Positions 41,879-50,796 are shown, counted from the stretch's first letter. The stretch is DNA of 64,000 bases from Nonomuraea sediminis (GCF_018531495.1 NZ_JAHDTI010000011.1:372001-436000); one strand, 5' to 3'. Program-made: numbers and translations. Notes: generated from the sequence alone by a model not told the origin.

Positions 41879-42945
41879 ACCCGCTGCGCCTTACCGCGGT
41901 CGCCGCGCTGCTCGCCCTGGGGGCGGCGGCCTGTGGCGGCACCACCAAGGATTCCGTGAAGTCGGCTCCCCCCGCCCAGGCCTCCAGCCCGGCCGCAGCC
42001 AAGGCCAACCCGGACGCGCCCATCAAGCAGGGGCTCAAGCTGGCCTTCCTGCCCAAGCAGATCAACAACCCCTACGAGACGATCGTCGACAACGCCGGGA
42101 TCGACGCCGCCAAGGAGTACCAGGGCCAGGCCAAGGAGGTCGGCCCGTCGGACGCCTCGGCCTCCTCGCAGATCTCCTACATCAACACCCTCACCCAGCA
42201 GGGCCACGACGCGATCCTGATCGCCGCCAACGACGCCAACGCCGTGTGCGGCCCGCTCCAGCAGGCCCGCGGCAAGGGCATCAAGATCGTCTCCTATGAC
42301 TCGGACGCGGCCAAGGAGTGCCGCGACATCTTCATCAACCAGGCCAGCTCCGAGGAGGTCGGCCGCTCCCAGATCAAGCTGCTCGCCTCCATGATCGGCT
42401 CGAAGGGCGACATCGCGATCCTGTCGGCCACCGCCAACGCCACGAACCAGAACACCTGGATCAAGTACATGAAGGACGAGCTGACCAAGCCCGAGTACAA
42501 GGACATGAAGCTGGTCAAGGTGGCCTACGGCGACGACGACGACCAGAAGTCCTTCACCCAGACCCAAGGTCTGCTGCAGGCCTACCCGAACCTGAAGGGC
42601 ATCATCGCCCCCACCACGGTCGGCATCTCGGCCGGCGCCCGCTACATCTCCGGCTCCAAGTACAAGGGCAAGGTCGTGCTCACCGGGCTCGGCACCCCCA
42701 ACCAGATGCGCCAGTTCGTCAAGGACGGCACGGTGCAGAAGTTCGCCCTGTGGAACCCGAAGGACCTGGGCTACCTGGCCTCCTACGCGGCGGCGGCGCT
42801 GGTGTCCGGCCAGATCACCGGCGCGGAGGGCGAGTCGTTCAAGGCGGGCAAGCTCGGCTCCCGCACGATCGGCAAGGACGGCGAGATCATCCTGGGCCCG
42901 CCGTTCACCTTCGACGCCTCCAACATCGACCAGTTCGACTTCTGA
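41875..42945 (+). CDS. rhaS: Rhamnose ABC transporter substrate-binding lipoprotein
   Basis: A 356-residue lipoprotein: a hydrophobic leader ends in the lipobox LGAAACGG (Cys at about 20), then a disordered Ala/Pro/Ser linker and a type I periplasmic-binding domain from about residue 55 (LKLAFLPKQINNPYETIVDNAGIDAAKEY, HDAILIAANDANAVCGPLQQA, GIKIVSYDSDA, LKGIIAPTTVGISAGARYI). It captures the sugar outside the membrane for RhaPQ. It starts in an ATGA overlap with rhaQ and ends in TGATG with the mutarotase, so the operon is coupled throughout. Confidence 0.9.
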   Translation: MNPLRLTAVAALLALGAAACGGTTKDSVKSAPPAQASSPAAAKANPDAPIKQGLKLAFLPKQINNPYETIVDNAGIDAAKEYQGQAKEVGPSDASASSQISYINTLTQQGHDAILIAANDANAVCGPLQQARGKGIKIVSYDSDAAKECRDIFINQASSEEVGRSQIKLLASMIGSKGDIAILSATANATNQNTWIKYMKDELTKPEYKDMKLVKVAYGDDDDQKSFTQTQGLLQAYPNLKGIIAPTTVGISAGARYISGSKYKGKVVLTGLGTPNQMRQFVKDGTVQKFALWNPKDLGYLASYAAAALVSGQITGAEGESFKAGKLGSRTIGKDGEIILGPPFTFDASNIDQFDF

Positions 42946-43256
42946 TGGAGAGGGTCTGCTTCCTCCTCCAGGTCAAGCGGGAGCGGCTGGAGGAGTACAA
43001 GGAACGCCACCGCGCGGTGTGGCCCGACATGCTCGAGGCCCTGCGCAAGACCGGCTGGCGCAACTACTCGCTTTTCCTGAGACCGGACGGGCTGCTGGTC
43101 GGCTACCTGGAGACCGACGACTTCGCCGCCGCCCAGCAGGCCATGGCGGAGACCGGCGTCAACGGGCGCTGGCAGGCCGAGATGGCCGAGTTCTTCGAGG
43201 TGGGCCGCCCGGACGAGGGGCTGCTCCGGCTCGACGAAGTATTCCACCTGGATTGA
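42945..43256 (+). CDS. rhaM: L-rhamnose mutarotase
   Basis: A 103-residue protein (MERVCFLLQVKRERLEEYKERHRAVWPDML) with the active-site His in KERHRAVWP (about residue 22), the Tyr in WRNYSLFL and the conserved Trp in GRWQAEMAEFF. It interconverts the alpha and beta anomers of L-rhamnose so that the isomerase gets its form. The small dimeric ferredoxin-like fold is typical of RhaM/RhaU. It overlaps the rhaS stop by one base and is seven bases ahead of rhaI. Confidence 0.92.
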   Translation: MERVCFLLQVKRERLEEYKERHRAVWPDMLEALRKTGWRNYSLFLRPDGLLVGYLETDDFAAAQQAMAETGVNGRWQAEMAEFFEVGRPDEGLLRLDEVFHLD

Positions 43257-43263
43257 GGAGCAC

Positions 43264-44409
43264 ATGGTCAAGGACGAACTGCGCCGCCAGCACATCGAAC
43301 TGCCCTCGTGGGCGTTCGGCAACTCCGGCACCCGTTTCAAGGTGTTCGCCCAGCCAGGAGTGCCGCGTGATCCGTACGAGAAGATCGCCGACGCCGCCCA
43401 GGTGCACAGGTACACCGGCGTCGCGCCGACCGTCGCGTTGCACATCCCCTGGGACCGGGTGGACGACTACGGCGACCTGGCCGGGCACGCGCGCGAGCTG
43501 GGCGTCGGCATCGGCGCGATCAACTCCAACGTGTTCCAGGACGACGACTACAAGCTGGGCAGCGTCACCCACCCCGACGCCGCGGTCCGCCGCAAGGCGC
43601 TGGACCACCTGCTCGAGTGCGTGGACATCATGGACCGGACCGGGTCGGACATCCTCAAGCTGTGGTTCTCCGACGGCACCAACTACCCGGGGCAGGACGA
43701 CATCAGGGCCAGGCAGGACCGGCTGGCCGAGGCCCTGGAGAGCGTCTACGCCAGGCTGGGGGAGGGGCAGCGGTTCCTGCTGGAGTACAAGCTGTTCGAG
43801 CCCGCCTTCTACATGACCGACCTGCCCGACTGGGGCACCGCCTACGCGCACTGCGTGAAGCTGGGGCCCAAGGCGCAGGTGGTGGTCGACACCGGCCATC
43901 ACGCGCCGGGCACGAACATCGAGTTCATCGTGGCGTTCCTGCTGCGGGAGGGGAAGCTCGGCGGGTTCGACTTCAACTCGCGCTTCTACGCCGACGACGA
44001 CCTGATGGTGGGCGCGGCCGACCCGTTCCAGCTGTTCCGGATCATGTTCGAGGTGGTGCGCGGCGGCGGCTACACCGAGGACGTGGCGTTCATGCTCGAC
44101 CAGTGCCACAACATCGAGCCCAAGATCCCCGGCCAGATCCGCTCGGTGATGAACGTGCAGGAGGCCACCGCCAAGGCGCTGCTCGTCGACCGTGACGCGC
44201 TGGGCGCCGCGCAGCGCGAGGGCGACGTGCTCGGCGCCAACGCGGTGCTCATGGACGCCTACAACACCGACGTGCGGCCGCTGCTCGCCCAGTTGCGCCA
44301 GGACATGGGCCTGGCCCCCGACCCGATGGCCGCCTACGCCAGGTCCGGCTACTTCGACAAGGTCGTCGAGGAGCGCGTCGGCGGCAGCCAGGCGGGATGG
44401 GGCGCATGA
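43264..44409 (+). CDS. rhaI: L-rhamnose isomerase
   Basis: A 381-residue TIM-barrel isomerase of the RhaI type (not the E. coli RhaA type), converting L-rhamnose to L-rhamnulose. Conserved parts include GNSGTRFKVFAQPGVPR (about 19-36), VALHIPWD, KLWFSDGTNYPGQDD, the metal ligands in LLEYKLFEPAFY and VVVDTGHHAPGTN, and FDFNSRFYADDDLMVGAADPFQLFRI. The ATG at 43264 follows GAGGAGCAC. It is coupled to rhaD by an ATGA overlap. Confidence 0.92.
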   Translation: MVKDELRRQHIELPSWAFGNSGTRFKVFAQPGVPRDPYEKIADAAQVHRYTGVAPTVALHIPWDRVDDYGDLAGHARELGVGIGAINSNVFQDDDYKLGSVTHPDAAVRRKALDHLLECVDIMDRTGSDILKLWFSDGTNYPGQDDIRARQDRLAEALESVYARLGEGQRFLLEYKLFEPAFYMTDLPDWGTAYAHCVKLGPKAQVVVDTGHHAPGTNIEFIVAFLLREGKLGGFDFNSRFYADDDLMVGAADPFQLFRIMFEVVRGGGYTEDVAFMLDQCHNIEPKIPGQIRSVMNVQEATAKALLVDRDALGAAQREGDVLGANAVLMDAYNTDVRPLLAQLRQDMGLAPDPMAAYARSGYFDKVVEERVGGSQAGWGA

Positions 44410-46454
44410 GGATCGATCCTGTGACCGAGCTGCTCGACCGGGCACACGCCCTCGGCTCGGACCCGCGCAACACCAACTACGCGGGAGGCAACGCCTCGGC
44501 CAAGGGCCACGACACCGACCCGGTGACCGGCGCGCCGGTCGAGCTCATGTGGGTCAAGGGTTCGGGCGGCGACCTGGGCACCCTGCCCGAGTCCGGGCTG
44601 GCCGTCCTGCGGCTGGATCGGCTGCGCGCGCTGGTGGAGGTCTATCCCGGGGTCGAGCGCGAGGACGAGATGGTGGCCGCCTTCGACTACTGCCTGCACG
44701 GCAGGGGAGGGGCTGCGCCGTCCATCGACACCGCCATGCACGGGCTGGTGGACGCCGCGCACGTCGACCACCTGCATCCCGACTCGGGCATCGCGATCGC
44801 GACCGCGCTCGACGGCCCCGCGCTGACCTCGCGGATCTTCGGCGAGCGGGTGGTGTGGGTGCCGTGGCGGCGGCCAGGGTTCCAGCTCGGGCTGGACATC
44901 GCGGCGATCAAGGCGGCCAACCCGTCGGCGATCGGCTGCGTCCTCGGCGGCCACGGGATCACCGCCTGGGGCTCCACCAGCGCGGAGTGCCAGGTGAACT
45001 CCCTGGAGATCATCCGCACCGCGGAGGTCTACATCGCCGCGCATGGCCGCCCGGACCCGTTCGGCCCAACCATTTATCCCGAAATTTCGCCAGAAGTACG
45101 GCAGGCCAGGGTGGCGGCCCTGTTCCCCGTACTGCGGCGGCTGGCCAGTACGGACGCCTTCGCGCGCACCGGGGCCCGGCTCGTCGGGCACTACACCGGC
45201 ACGCCTGAGGTCCTCGACTTCCTCTCCCGCGCCGAGCACCCGCGCCTGGCCGCGCTCGGCACCTCCTGCCCCGACCACTTCCTGCGCACCAAGGTCGCCC
45301 CGCTCGTCCTCGACCTGCCGCCCGACGCGCCGCTCGACCAGGCGATCGCCCGCCTGGAGGAACTGCACGAGCGCTACCGCGCCGACTACACCGCCTACTA
45401 CCGGCGCCACGCGGTCGAGGGATCGCCCGCCATGCGCGGCGCCGACCCGGCCGTCGTGCTCGTGCCCGGCGTCGGCATGTTCACCTTCGGCAAGGACAAG
45501 CAGACGGCGCGGGTGGCGGGCGAGTTCTACGTCAACGCGATCAACGTGATGCGCGGCGCCGAGGCCCTGTCCAGCTACCGGCCCATCGACGAGACCGAGA
45601 AGTTCCGCATCGAGTACTGGGAGCTGGAGGAGGCCAAGCTCCGCCGCATGCCGCAGCCGAAGCCTCTCGCGGGGCGCGTCGCGCTCGTCACTGGCGGCGG
45701 CTCGGGCATCGGCGCCGCCACCGCCCGACGGCTGGCCGCCGAGGGCGCCTGCGTGGTCCTCGCCGACCGGGACCTGGGCGCCGCCGAGAAGGTCGCCGCG
45801 GAGCTCGGCACCAGGGACGCGGCCGTCGCCGTCCGGGTGGACGTGACCGACGAGGCACAGGTCGCCGAGGCCGTACGGCAGGCCGTGCTGGTCTTCGGCG
45901 GCGTCGACCTCGTCGTGAACAACGCCGGGCTGTCGCTGTCGCGCTCGCTGCTGGAGACCACGCTCGACGACTGGGACCTGCAGCACGACGTGATGGCGCG
46001 GGGCTCGTTCCTGGTCTCCCGCGAGACGGCACGCGTCCTGATAAATCAGGGCTTGGGGGGCGACATCATCTACATCTCCTCCAAGAACGCCGTCTTCGCC
46101 GGGCCCAACAACCTCGCCTACGGCGCGGCCAAGGCCGACCAGGCGCACCAGGTCCGCCTGCTGGCCGCCGAGCTCGGCGAGCACGGGATCCGGGTCAACG
46201 GCATCAACCCCGACGGCGTGGTGCGCGGGTCCGGCATCTTCGCCTCCGGCTGGGGCGCCAACCGCGCGGCGGTCTACGGGGTGGAGGAGGAGCGCCTCGG
46301 CGAGTTCTACGCCCAGCGCACCCTGCTCAAGCGCGAGGTCCTCCCGGAACACGTCGCCGCCGCGGTCTACGCTCTGACCGCTGGTGACCTGTCCCTCACC
46401 ACGGGCCTGCACATTCCCGTCGACGCCGGCGTGGCCGCCGCCTTCCTCCGGTGA
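44406..46454 (+). CDS. rhaD: Bifunctional rhamnulose-1-phosphate aldolase / lactaldehyde dehydrogenase-type SDR
   Basis: A 682-residue fusion. Residues 1-400 are a class II aldolase/adducin domain: GGNASAKGHD, WVKGSGGDLGTL, and the metal-binding HVDHLHPDSG plus GGHGITAWG. Residues 415-682 are a short-chain dehydrogenase: VALVTGGGSGIGAATARRLAAEG, NNAGLS, catalytic Ser-x-x-x-Tyr region IYISSKNAVFAGPNNLAYGAAKADQ with Tyr/Lys. It cleaves rhamnulose-1-phosphate to dihydroxyacetone phosphate and L-lactaldehyde and oxidises or reduces the aldehyde. ATG 44406 overlaps rhaI by four bases; an alternative at 44397 is possible. It is last in the rha operon. Confidence 0.9.
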   Translation: MRIDPVTELLDRAHALGSDPRNTNYAGGNASAKGHDTDPVTGAPVELMWVKGSGGDLGTLPESGLAVLRLDRLRALVEVYPGVEREDEMVAAFDYCLHGRGGAAPSIDTAMHGLVDAAHVDHLHPDSGIAIATALDGPALTSRIFGERVVWVPWRRPGFQLGLDIAAIKAANPSAIGCVLGGHGITAWGSTSAECQVNSLEIIRTAEVYIAAHGRPDPFGPTIYPEISPEVRQARVAALFPVLRRLASTDAFARTGARLVGHYTGTPEVLDFLSRAEHPRLAALGTSCPDHFLRTKVAPLVLDLPPDAPLDQAIARLEELHERYRADYTAYYRRHAVEGSPAMRGADPAVVLVPGVGMFTFGKDKQTARVAGEFYVNAINVMRGAEALSSYRPIDETEKFRIEYWELEEAKLRRMPQPKPLAGRVALVTGGGSGIGAATARRLAAEGACVVLADRDLGAAEKVAAELGTRDAAVAVRVDVTDEAQVAEAVRQAVLVFGGVDLVVNNAGLSLSRSLLETTLDDWDLQHDVMARGSFLVSRETARVLINQGLGGDIIYISSKNAVFAGPNNLAYGAAKADQAHQVRLLAAELGEHGIRVNGINPDGVVRGSGIFASGWGANRAAVYGVEEERLGEFYAQRTLLKREVLPEHVAAAVYALTAGDLSLTTGLHIPVDAGVAAAFLR

Positions 46455-46504
46455 CGCCTGGCCCGCGGCTGCGCCCGAACGGGATCGGCTCGGCGCCCTT
46501 GGGC

Positions 46505-46616
46505 CGGTTCCGGGTGACGTGGCGGCGGGTGACCGTCACCGACTCGCCGCGAGCGCCGGTCGCGGGCCCTCGGCCGAAGTGCGGCGGGCGGCGGTGGGCG
46601 CGGCTTGCCGTACAGG
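46505..46616 (+). repeat. Dispersed intergenic repeat, copy C
   Basis: Third copy of the element at 5645-5757 and 10499-10613, more diverged at its left side (GTGACGTGGCGGCGGGTGAC) but strongly similar from CACCGACTCGCC onward (GCCGAAGTGCGGCGGGCGG). Its right edge, GCTTGCCGTACAGGAA, runs straight into the tandem array, whose unit looks like a copy of that edge. Confidence 0.75.
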
Positions 46617-46693
46617 AAGAAAGGCTCGCCGTACAGGAAGAGCTCGCTGTACAGGAAGAGCTCGCTGTACAGGAAGAGCTCGCTGTACAGGAA
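46606..46693 (+). repeat. Five copies of an 18-bp tandem unit upstream of the isomerase gene
   Basis: TACAGGAA occurs at 46611, 46632, 46650, 46668 and 46686, a spacing of 21 then 18, 18 and 18 bases. The three clean units read CTCGCTGTACAGGAAGAG. Each has an SD-like AGGA. The array ends 13 bases before the true ATG 46707 (AAAAGGAG AGATTC). All periods are multiples of three, leaving the isomerase frame open upstream to a TTG at 46605, encoding YRKSSL repeats. Confidence 0.85.
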
Positions 46694-46706
46694 AAAGGAG
46701 AGATTC

Positions 46707-48122
46707 ATGACGCTTGAGAGGATCAATGCGATCCCTACGCGGGTCGGGCTCGTGGCAGGGGGGCTGGGGGCGTACTGGCCGCAGTTTCCCGACCTGCTGC
46801 CGCAGCTGCGCAGGTCGGCCGCGCGGGTCTCGGAGCGGATGGGCGAGCTCGGGTGCGAGGTCGTCGACGTCGGGTTCATCTCCGACGCCCAGGAGGGCGC
46901 GGCCGCGGCGGAGAAGCTGCGCGCGGCGGGTTGTGACCTGATCGTCGGGTTCCTGACCACCTACATGACCGCCACCATGCTGCTGCCGGTGGCGCAGCGG
47001 TCGGGGGCGCCGGTGCTGCTGATCAACCTGCAGCCGACCGAGTCGATGGACCACGACACCTTCGACACCGGGCAGTGGCTGGCCTACTGCGGCGCCTGCC
47101 CGCTGCCCGAGATGGCCAACACCTTCATCCGCGCGGGCATCCCGTTCCGCTCGGTGTCCGGCTACCTGGAGGACGAGCGGGCCTGGCGGCGGATCGAGGG
47201 CTGGGTGAAGGCCGCCGGCGTGCGGTCCGCGCTGCGCAGGGGACGGCACGGGCTGATGGGCCACCTCTACCCGGGCATGCTCGACGTGTCCACCGACCTG
47301 ACGCTGGTCCCGGTCAACTTCGGCGGGCACGTCGAGGTGCTGGAGTTCGACGACCTGCGGGTCCGGGTCGAGCGCGTCTCCTCCGCCGAGGTCAAGGAGC
47401 GCATGGACCTGGCCCGCGAGGTGTTCGCGCTGGACGACTCGGTCGACTCCGCCGACTTCGAGTGGGCCGCCCAGGTCAGCGTCGGCCTGGACCGGCTCGT
47501 CGCTGACTTCGAGCTCGACAGCCTGGCCTACTACCACCGCGGCCTCGACGGTGAGATCCACGAACGGCTGGGCGCGGGCATGATCCTCGGCTCGTCGCTG
47601 CTGACCGCGCGCGGCGTCCCCGCCGCCGGGGAGTACGAGCTGCGCACCTCGCTGGCCATGCTGATCATGGACCGGCTGGGCGCGGGTGGCTCGTTCACCG
47701 AACTGCAGGCGCTCGACTTCCTGCGCGGCCACGTCGAGATGGGCCACGACGGGCCCGCCCACCTGGCCATCAGCTTCCGCCGCCCGCTGCTGCGCGGTCT
47801 CGGGGTCTTCCACGGCAAACGCGGCTGGGGCGTATCAGTGGAATTCGACGTCGCCCACGGCCCCGTCACAGCTTTCGGCGTACGGCAGGGCCGCGACGGC
47901 CGCTTCGCCTTCGTAGCCTCGGAAGGCACCACGGTCGACGGCCCCCACCTGAAAATCGGCAACACCACGTCCCGCGTCGACTTCGGCCGCGACCCAGGCG
48001 AGTGGACCGACGCCTGGAGCGCCACCGGCATCTCCCACCACTGGGCCCTGGGCACCGGCCACCGCATCCCCGAACTCCGCGCCCTGGCCGAACTCCTCCA
48101 GATCGAACTGGTCGAAGTCTGA
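46707..48122 (+). CDS. L-fucose/L-arabinose isomerase-family protein
   Basis: A 471-residue protein starting MTLERINAIPTRVGLV after AAAAGGAG. Its three-domain Rossmann-like order (VGLVAGGLGAYWPQFPDLLPQLRR, DLIVGFLTTYMTATMLLPVAQRSG, LMGHLYPGMLDVSTDLTLVPVNFGGHVEVLE) matches the L-arabinose/L-fucose isomerase superfamily, which uses Mn to interconvert aldoses and ketoses. The substrate is uncertain; it lies 252 bases beyond rhaD and may extend the regulon to another deoxy- or pentose sugar. The leader carries the 18-bp array. The gene ends convergently with a surface protein. Confidence 0.8.
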   Translation: MTLERINAIPTRVGLVAGGLGAYWPQFPDLLPQLRRSAARVSERMGELGCEVVDVGFISDAQEGAAAAEKLRAAGCDLIVGFLTTYMTATMLLPVAQRSGAPVLLINLQPTESMDHDTFDTGQWLAYCGACPLPEMANTFIRAGIPFRSVSGYLEDERAWRRIEGWVKAAGVRSALRRGRHGLMGHLYPGMLDVSTDLTLVPVNFGGHVEVLEFDDLRVRVERVSSAEVKERMDLAREVFALDDSVDSADFEWAAQVSVGLDRLVADFELDSLAYYHRGLDGEIHERLGAGMILGSSLLTARGVPAAGEYELRTSLAMLIMDRLGAGGSFTELQALDFLRGHVEMGHDGPAHLAISFRRPLLRGLGVFHGKRGWGVSVEFDVAHGPVTAFGVRQGRDGRFAFVASEGTTVDGPHLKIGNTTSRVDFGRDPGEWTDAWSATGISHHWALGTGHRIPELRALAELLQIELVEV

Positions 48123-48123
48123 G

Positions 48124-49032
48124 TCACCCAACGTCACACTCAGGGCTGCTCTTTGAATCACGGCGGCGGAACGCCCTCCGGGTGATGAGTCCCGCGAGGG
48201 TCAGTGTGCACACTCCGAGGGCGAGCAGCGGCCAGGCAGGGCTGACGCGGGCTGGTCGCGCGACCACGATCGGGATGACGGTACCGCCGACCCGGCCCGA
48301 CAGCGGTGTCACGACGTCGAGCCGTACGGAGTGCCGACCGGGAGTCGCGGCCCGGAAGGGCAGCGAGCCCTTCCACTCGCCGCGGATCTCGGCGGCGGTC
48401 AGCTCGCTGCCGCGCAGGGGGACGAGCCCGTCGTCACTCGGGGTCATGATGACGCGCAGGTTCCGGACGTCCCTGGTGCCGGCGTTGCGTACCAGCACGT
48501 TGACGTCGAAGTCGGCACCGCTTTCCGGCGTCTCCGGTTCCAGCCCGGCCTTCGCCTGAAGCGTCTCCGGTGACGTCCCGGTCTGCTCGACACAGGTGTC
48601 CGGGAGAACGCGGAGCCGTTCGATGCGCGCGCCTCCCCAGGCGTCCGCGTCGACCGCCAACGTGTTGAGGCCGCTGGCGACGCCCCTGACCTGCAGATAG
48701 TTGGACATGAGGACGTCGGCGTGGCCGTCAGCCGCGTGGCCGTGCCGGCCCGGCTCGGCGATGGACACGGTCTGCCAGTCCACGCCCTGCCCCGTGGATG
48801 TGAACTCGACCATCGCCGCGGTGCGGCCGTTCGTCGCCGCCGAGACCGTGGCCCCGCCGCCCGCCCGGACCGAAACGACCGCCGCCACGTGCAGACGGAC
48901 GAGGTACCACGTCGCCGGGCCCTGTGCCGCGGTAGAGGGGAGCTGGAACCGCGTCCGGACCACCTCGGTGGACCCGATCACCGAGGTGGTCATGGCAGTT
49001 CGGACGCAGCTCCCCTGCACCGGGGAGTTCAT
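48124..49032 (-). CDS. Secreted or membrane-anchored beta-sandwich protein
   Basis: At least 302 residues. The ATG at 49032 is the only standard start, but in-frame sequence upstream (TAIAAAALLLAVQLS) is a good signal peptide and would need a rare start such as CTG. The extracellular part has a galactose-binding-like sandwich (YLQVRGVASGLNTLAVDADAWGGARIERLRVL) and a CARDB-like domain (FDVNVLVRNAGTRDVRNLRVIM). A C-terminal helix and basic end (PAWPLLALGVCTLTLAGLITRRAFRRR) anchor it. It is 35 bases downstream of another secreted protein gene on the same strand and probably in the same operon. Confidence 0.65.
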   Translation of the reverse strand: MNSPVQGSCVRTAMTTSVIGSTEVVRTRFQLPSTAAQGPATWYLVRLHVAAVVSVRAGGGATVSAATNGRTAAMVEFTSTGQGVDWQTVSIAEPGRHGHAADGHADVLMSNYLQVRGVASGLNTLAVDADAWGGARIERLRVLPDTCVEQTGTSPETLQAKAGLEPETPESGADFDVNVLVRNAGTRDVRNLRVIMTPSDDGLVPLRGSELTAAEIRGEWKGSLPFRAATPGRHSVRLDVVTPLSGRVGGTVIPIVVARPARVSPAWPLLALGVCTLTLAGLITRRAFRRRDSKSSPECDVG

Positions 49033-49067
49033 GGACAGCTGGACGGCGAGCAGGAGCGCGGCGGCGG

Positions 49068-49721
49068 CTATGGCAGTACCACTTCGGTCGCCCAGCCATC
49101 GTTGTAGCCGAGGGATCCCGCGTTCTCGTAGTTGTTGAGGTAGATGGAGTCCGGGTGGACCGCGTAGCCGTGGCTGGAGAACAGGCCGGCGATCCAGCGC
49201 TCGTCGGTCTCGTTGTGGTAGGAGTAGCCGCCGTAGCAGTTCTCGTTGTAGTCGTTGTGGCTGGTGGCGATCACGAAGTATCCGTAGTAGTTGCTGTACA
49301 TCTGGTCGGTGCTCGGCGGCGCGTAGACCCGGAAGTGATAGCTGTCGCCCTGGCAGGTGCTCCCGCGGTGTTGCTTGAGACCTTTGTCGGAGTCCCAGAC
49401 GCCGTTGACCCAGGCGTACATCACCCCTCCCTGGAGGCTGAGCGTCCCGCTCACGACATTCTTGACCCGGTTGATGGTCGCGCGACCTGTGAAGATCAGG
49501 TCCACCGGCCAGTCGACGCCGTTGATGTTCCGCGATTGCGCGTTGTAGTCGAAGCTGTCGAAGGTCGCTCCGCCACCGGGAAGGACCAGGTCCCAGTGGT
49601 AGCCACCCTGCGCGGTACGCGCCTGCGCGGCGGGCGCGCCCACGCCGAACGCCGCCCCGAGCAGCAGAAACAGCGCGGCCCAGCGCGCTGGGTAGCGCCG
49701 GCCGCCACGATGTCGTCGCAT
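49068..49721 (-). CDS. Secreted protein of unknown function
   Basis: A 217-residue protein with a twin-basic signal peptide (MRRHRGGRRYPARWAALFLLLGAAFGVGAPAAQA). The mature part is about 180 residues, rich in Tyr, Asn, Gly and Asp (YSNYYGYFVIATSHNDYNENCYGGYSYHN), with two cysteines and no familiar domain. Its strand- and aromatic-rich make-up suggests a beta-sheet protein. It probably forms a secreted two-gene operon with 48124-49032. The DUF5937 regulator lies 67 bases upstream on the same strand. Confidence 0.7.
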   Translation of the reverse strand: MRRHRGGRRYPARWAALFLLLGAAFGVGAPAAQARTAQGGYHWDLVLPGGGATFDSFDYNAQSRNINGVDWPVDLIFTGRATINRVKNVVSGTLSLQGGVMYAWVNGVWDSDKGLKQHRGSTCQGDSYHFRVYAPPSTDQMYSNYYGYFVIATSHNDYNENCYGGYSYHNETDERWIAGLFSSHGYAVHPDSIYLNNYENAGSLGYNDGWATEVVLP

Positions 49722-49788
49722 GTTTCGCCATCCCCTCAGGTGTGATCGACTGGAGCATCCCTCCTTGGCGGGTACGGGCAGAAGCAAT

Positions 49789-50796
49789 TCATGAATCCAT
49801 CGAATTGCCACCTGGGTTGGCCGCGAGCAGCCCCGACCCGAGCAGGGTGACCTCGTGGCGGACCCGTTGGCCGTCCCGCTCCGTGGTGATCAGGCCGGCC
49901 GAGCGGAGCACGACCGCGTGAGCGGAGGCCGTCGGAGGGCCGACGTAGAGGCGGCGGGCCAGCTCGGCGGTGGAGCATCCGCCGTCGATCGCCCGCAGCG
50001 CCCGGGCCCGGCCCGCGCCGAGCAGCACCGACAGGGAGTCTCCGCCGCCGCGGCCGAGCCGGTCGGCTCCGTCCTCTCGGCAGGGGTAGATCAGCACCGG
50101 CGGATGACCTGGTGCCGTCACCGGATGGATGGAGCTGCTGCCGAACGCGCATGGCTTCAGGACGAACCCCTGGTTCGCCGTCGACCCGACGGGCGGCTGA
50201 TCCGGCACGGTGTACAGAAGGTGCCCGCTCTCCCAGGTGATGGTCGGGTGCAGGGTCTGCAGGACGGCTCCCGTGCCGTTGACCATCATCACGTGGGCGC
50301 GATGGTTGAGATCGCGGTGTAATCGGCGGCGGATGTCCGGCCAGTCGTCGGACATGCAGGACTTGAACACGTCGCGGACGACCTGAACCATACGGCGCAG
50401 GGCGCGGCTCTGGCCGTCGAGCAACTCCTGGGCGACGCGGGGCAACGACCCGCCGGCGCCCGAGCGTGGCAGCAGCTCGGCGCGGATCCGGTCGAGCGGC
50501 GTCGCGGCGAGCAGGTCCAGCTCGTCGTCCAGCGTCGGCTCGAACCTCGGCTGCTCCGCCGGGGACGAGGGCAGCAGGAACGCGGGCACCGAGCGGCATC
50601 CCAGGTTGACAAGCTCGACCAGCGACCGCCCGTTGACCGGAACGGCGCGCCGGGCCGTGCTCCACCATCGCTGACGCCGTGGCGAGCTCCGCGAACAAGG
50701 GCCGTTGTGCATCCCGTGTACCAGATGGCCGATGGGCGATATCGCGAAACGGGTGTGTGCCAGATCTTCGGCCCCGAAGGGCAGCACCTGCACCAT
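49789..50796 (-). CDS. ArsR-like winged-helix regulator with DUF5937 domain
   Basis: A 335-residue protein. Residues 1-250 correspond to the DUF5937 N-terminal domain (DLAHTRFAISPIGHLVHGM ... LPRVAQELLDGQSRALRRMVQVV ... WPDIRRRLHRDLNHRAHVM). The C-terminal 75 residues are a winged helix: GAGRARALRAIDGGCSTAELARRLYVGPPTASAHAVVLRSAGLITTERDGQRVRHEVTLLG. This architecture is frequent in actinomycetes; ligands are unknown. ATG 50796 has AGAGGTGG upstream. It may regulate the secreted proteins downstream on the same strand. Confidence 0.83.
   Translation of the reverse strand: MVQVLPFGAEDLAHTRFAISPIGHLVHGMHNGPCSRSSPRRQRWWSTARRAVPVNGRSLVELVNLGCRSVPAFLLPSSPAEQPRFEPTLDDELDLLAATPLDRIRAELLPRSGAGGSLPRVAQELLDGQSRALRRMVQVVRDVFKSCMSDDWPDIRRRLHRDLNHRAHVMMVNGTGAVLQTLHPTITWESGHLLYTVPDQPPVGSTANQGFVLKPCAFGSSSIHPVTAPGHPPVLIYPCREDGADRLGRGGGDSLSVLLGAGRARALRAIDGGCSTAELARRLYVGPPTASAHAVVLRSAGLITTERDGQRVRHEVTLLGSGLLAANPGGNSMDS

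Noticed and set aside
46605..46706. N-terminal extension YRKSSL repeats of the isomerase
   Set aside because: The frame is open because the 18-bp array is a multiple of three; a near-perfect AAAAGGAG and spacing point to ATG 46707. Kept as an alternative in the findings.
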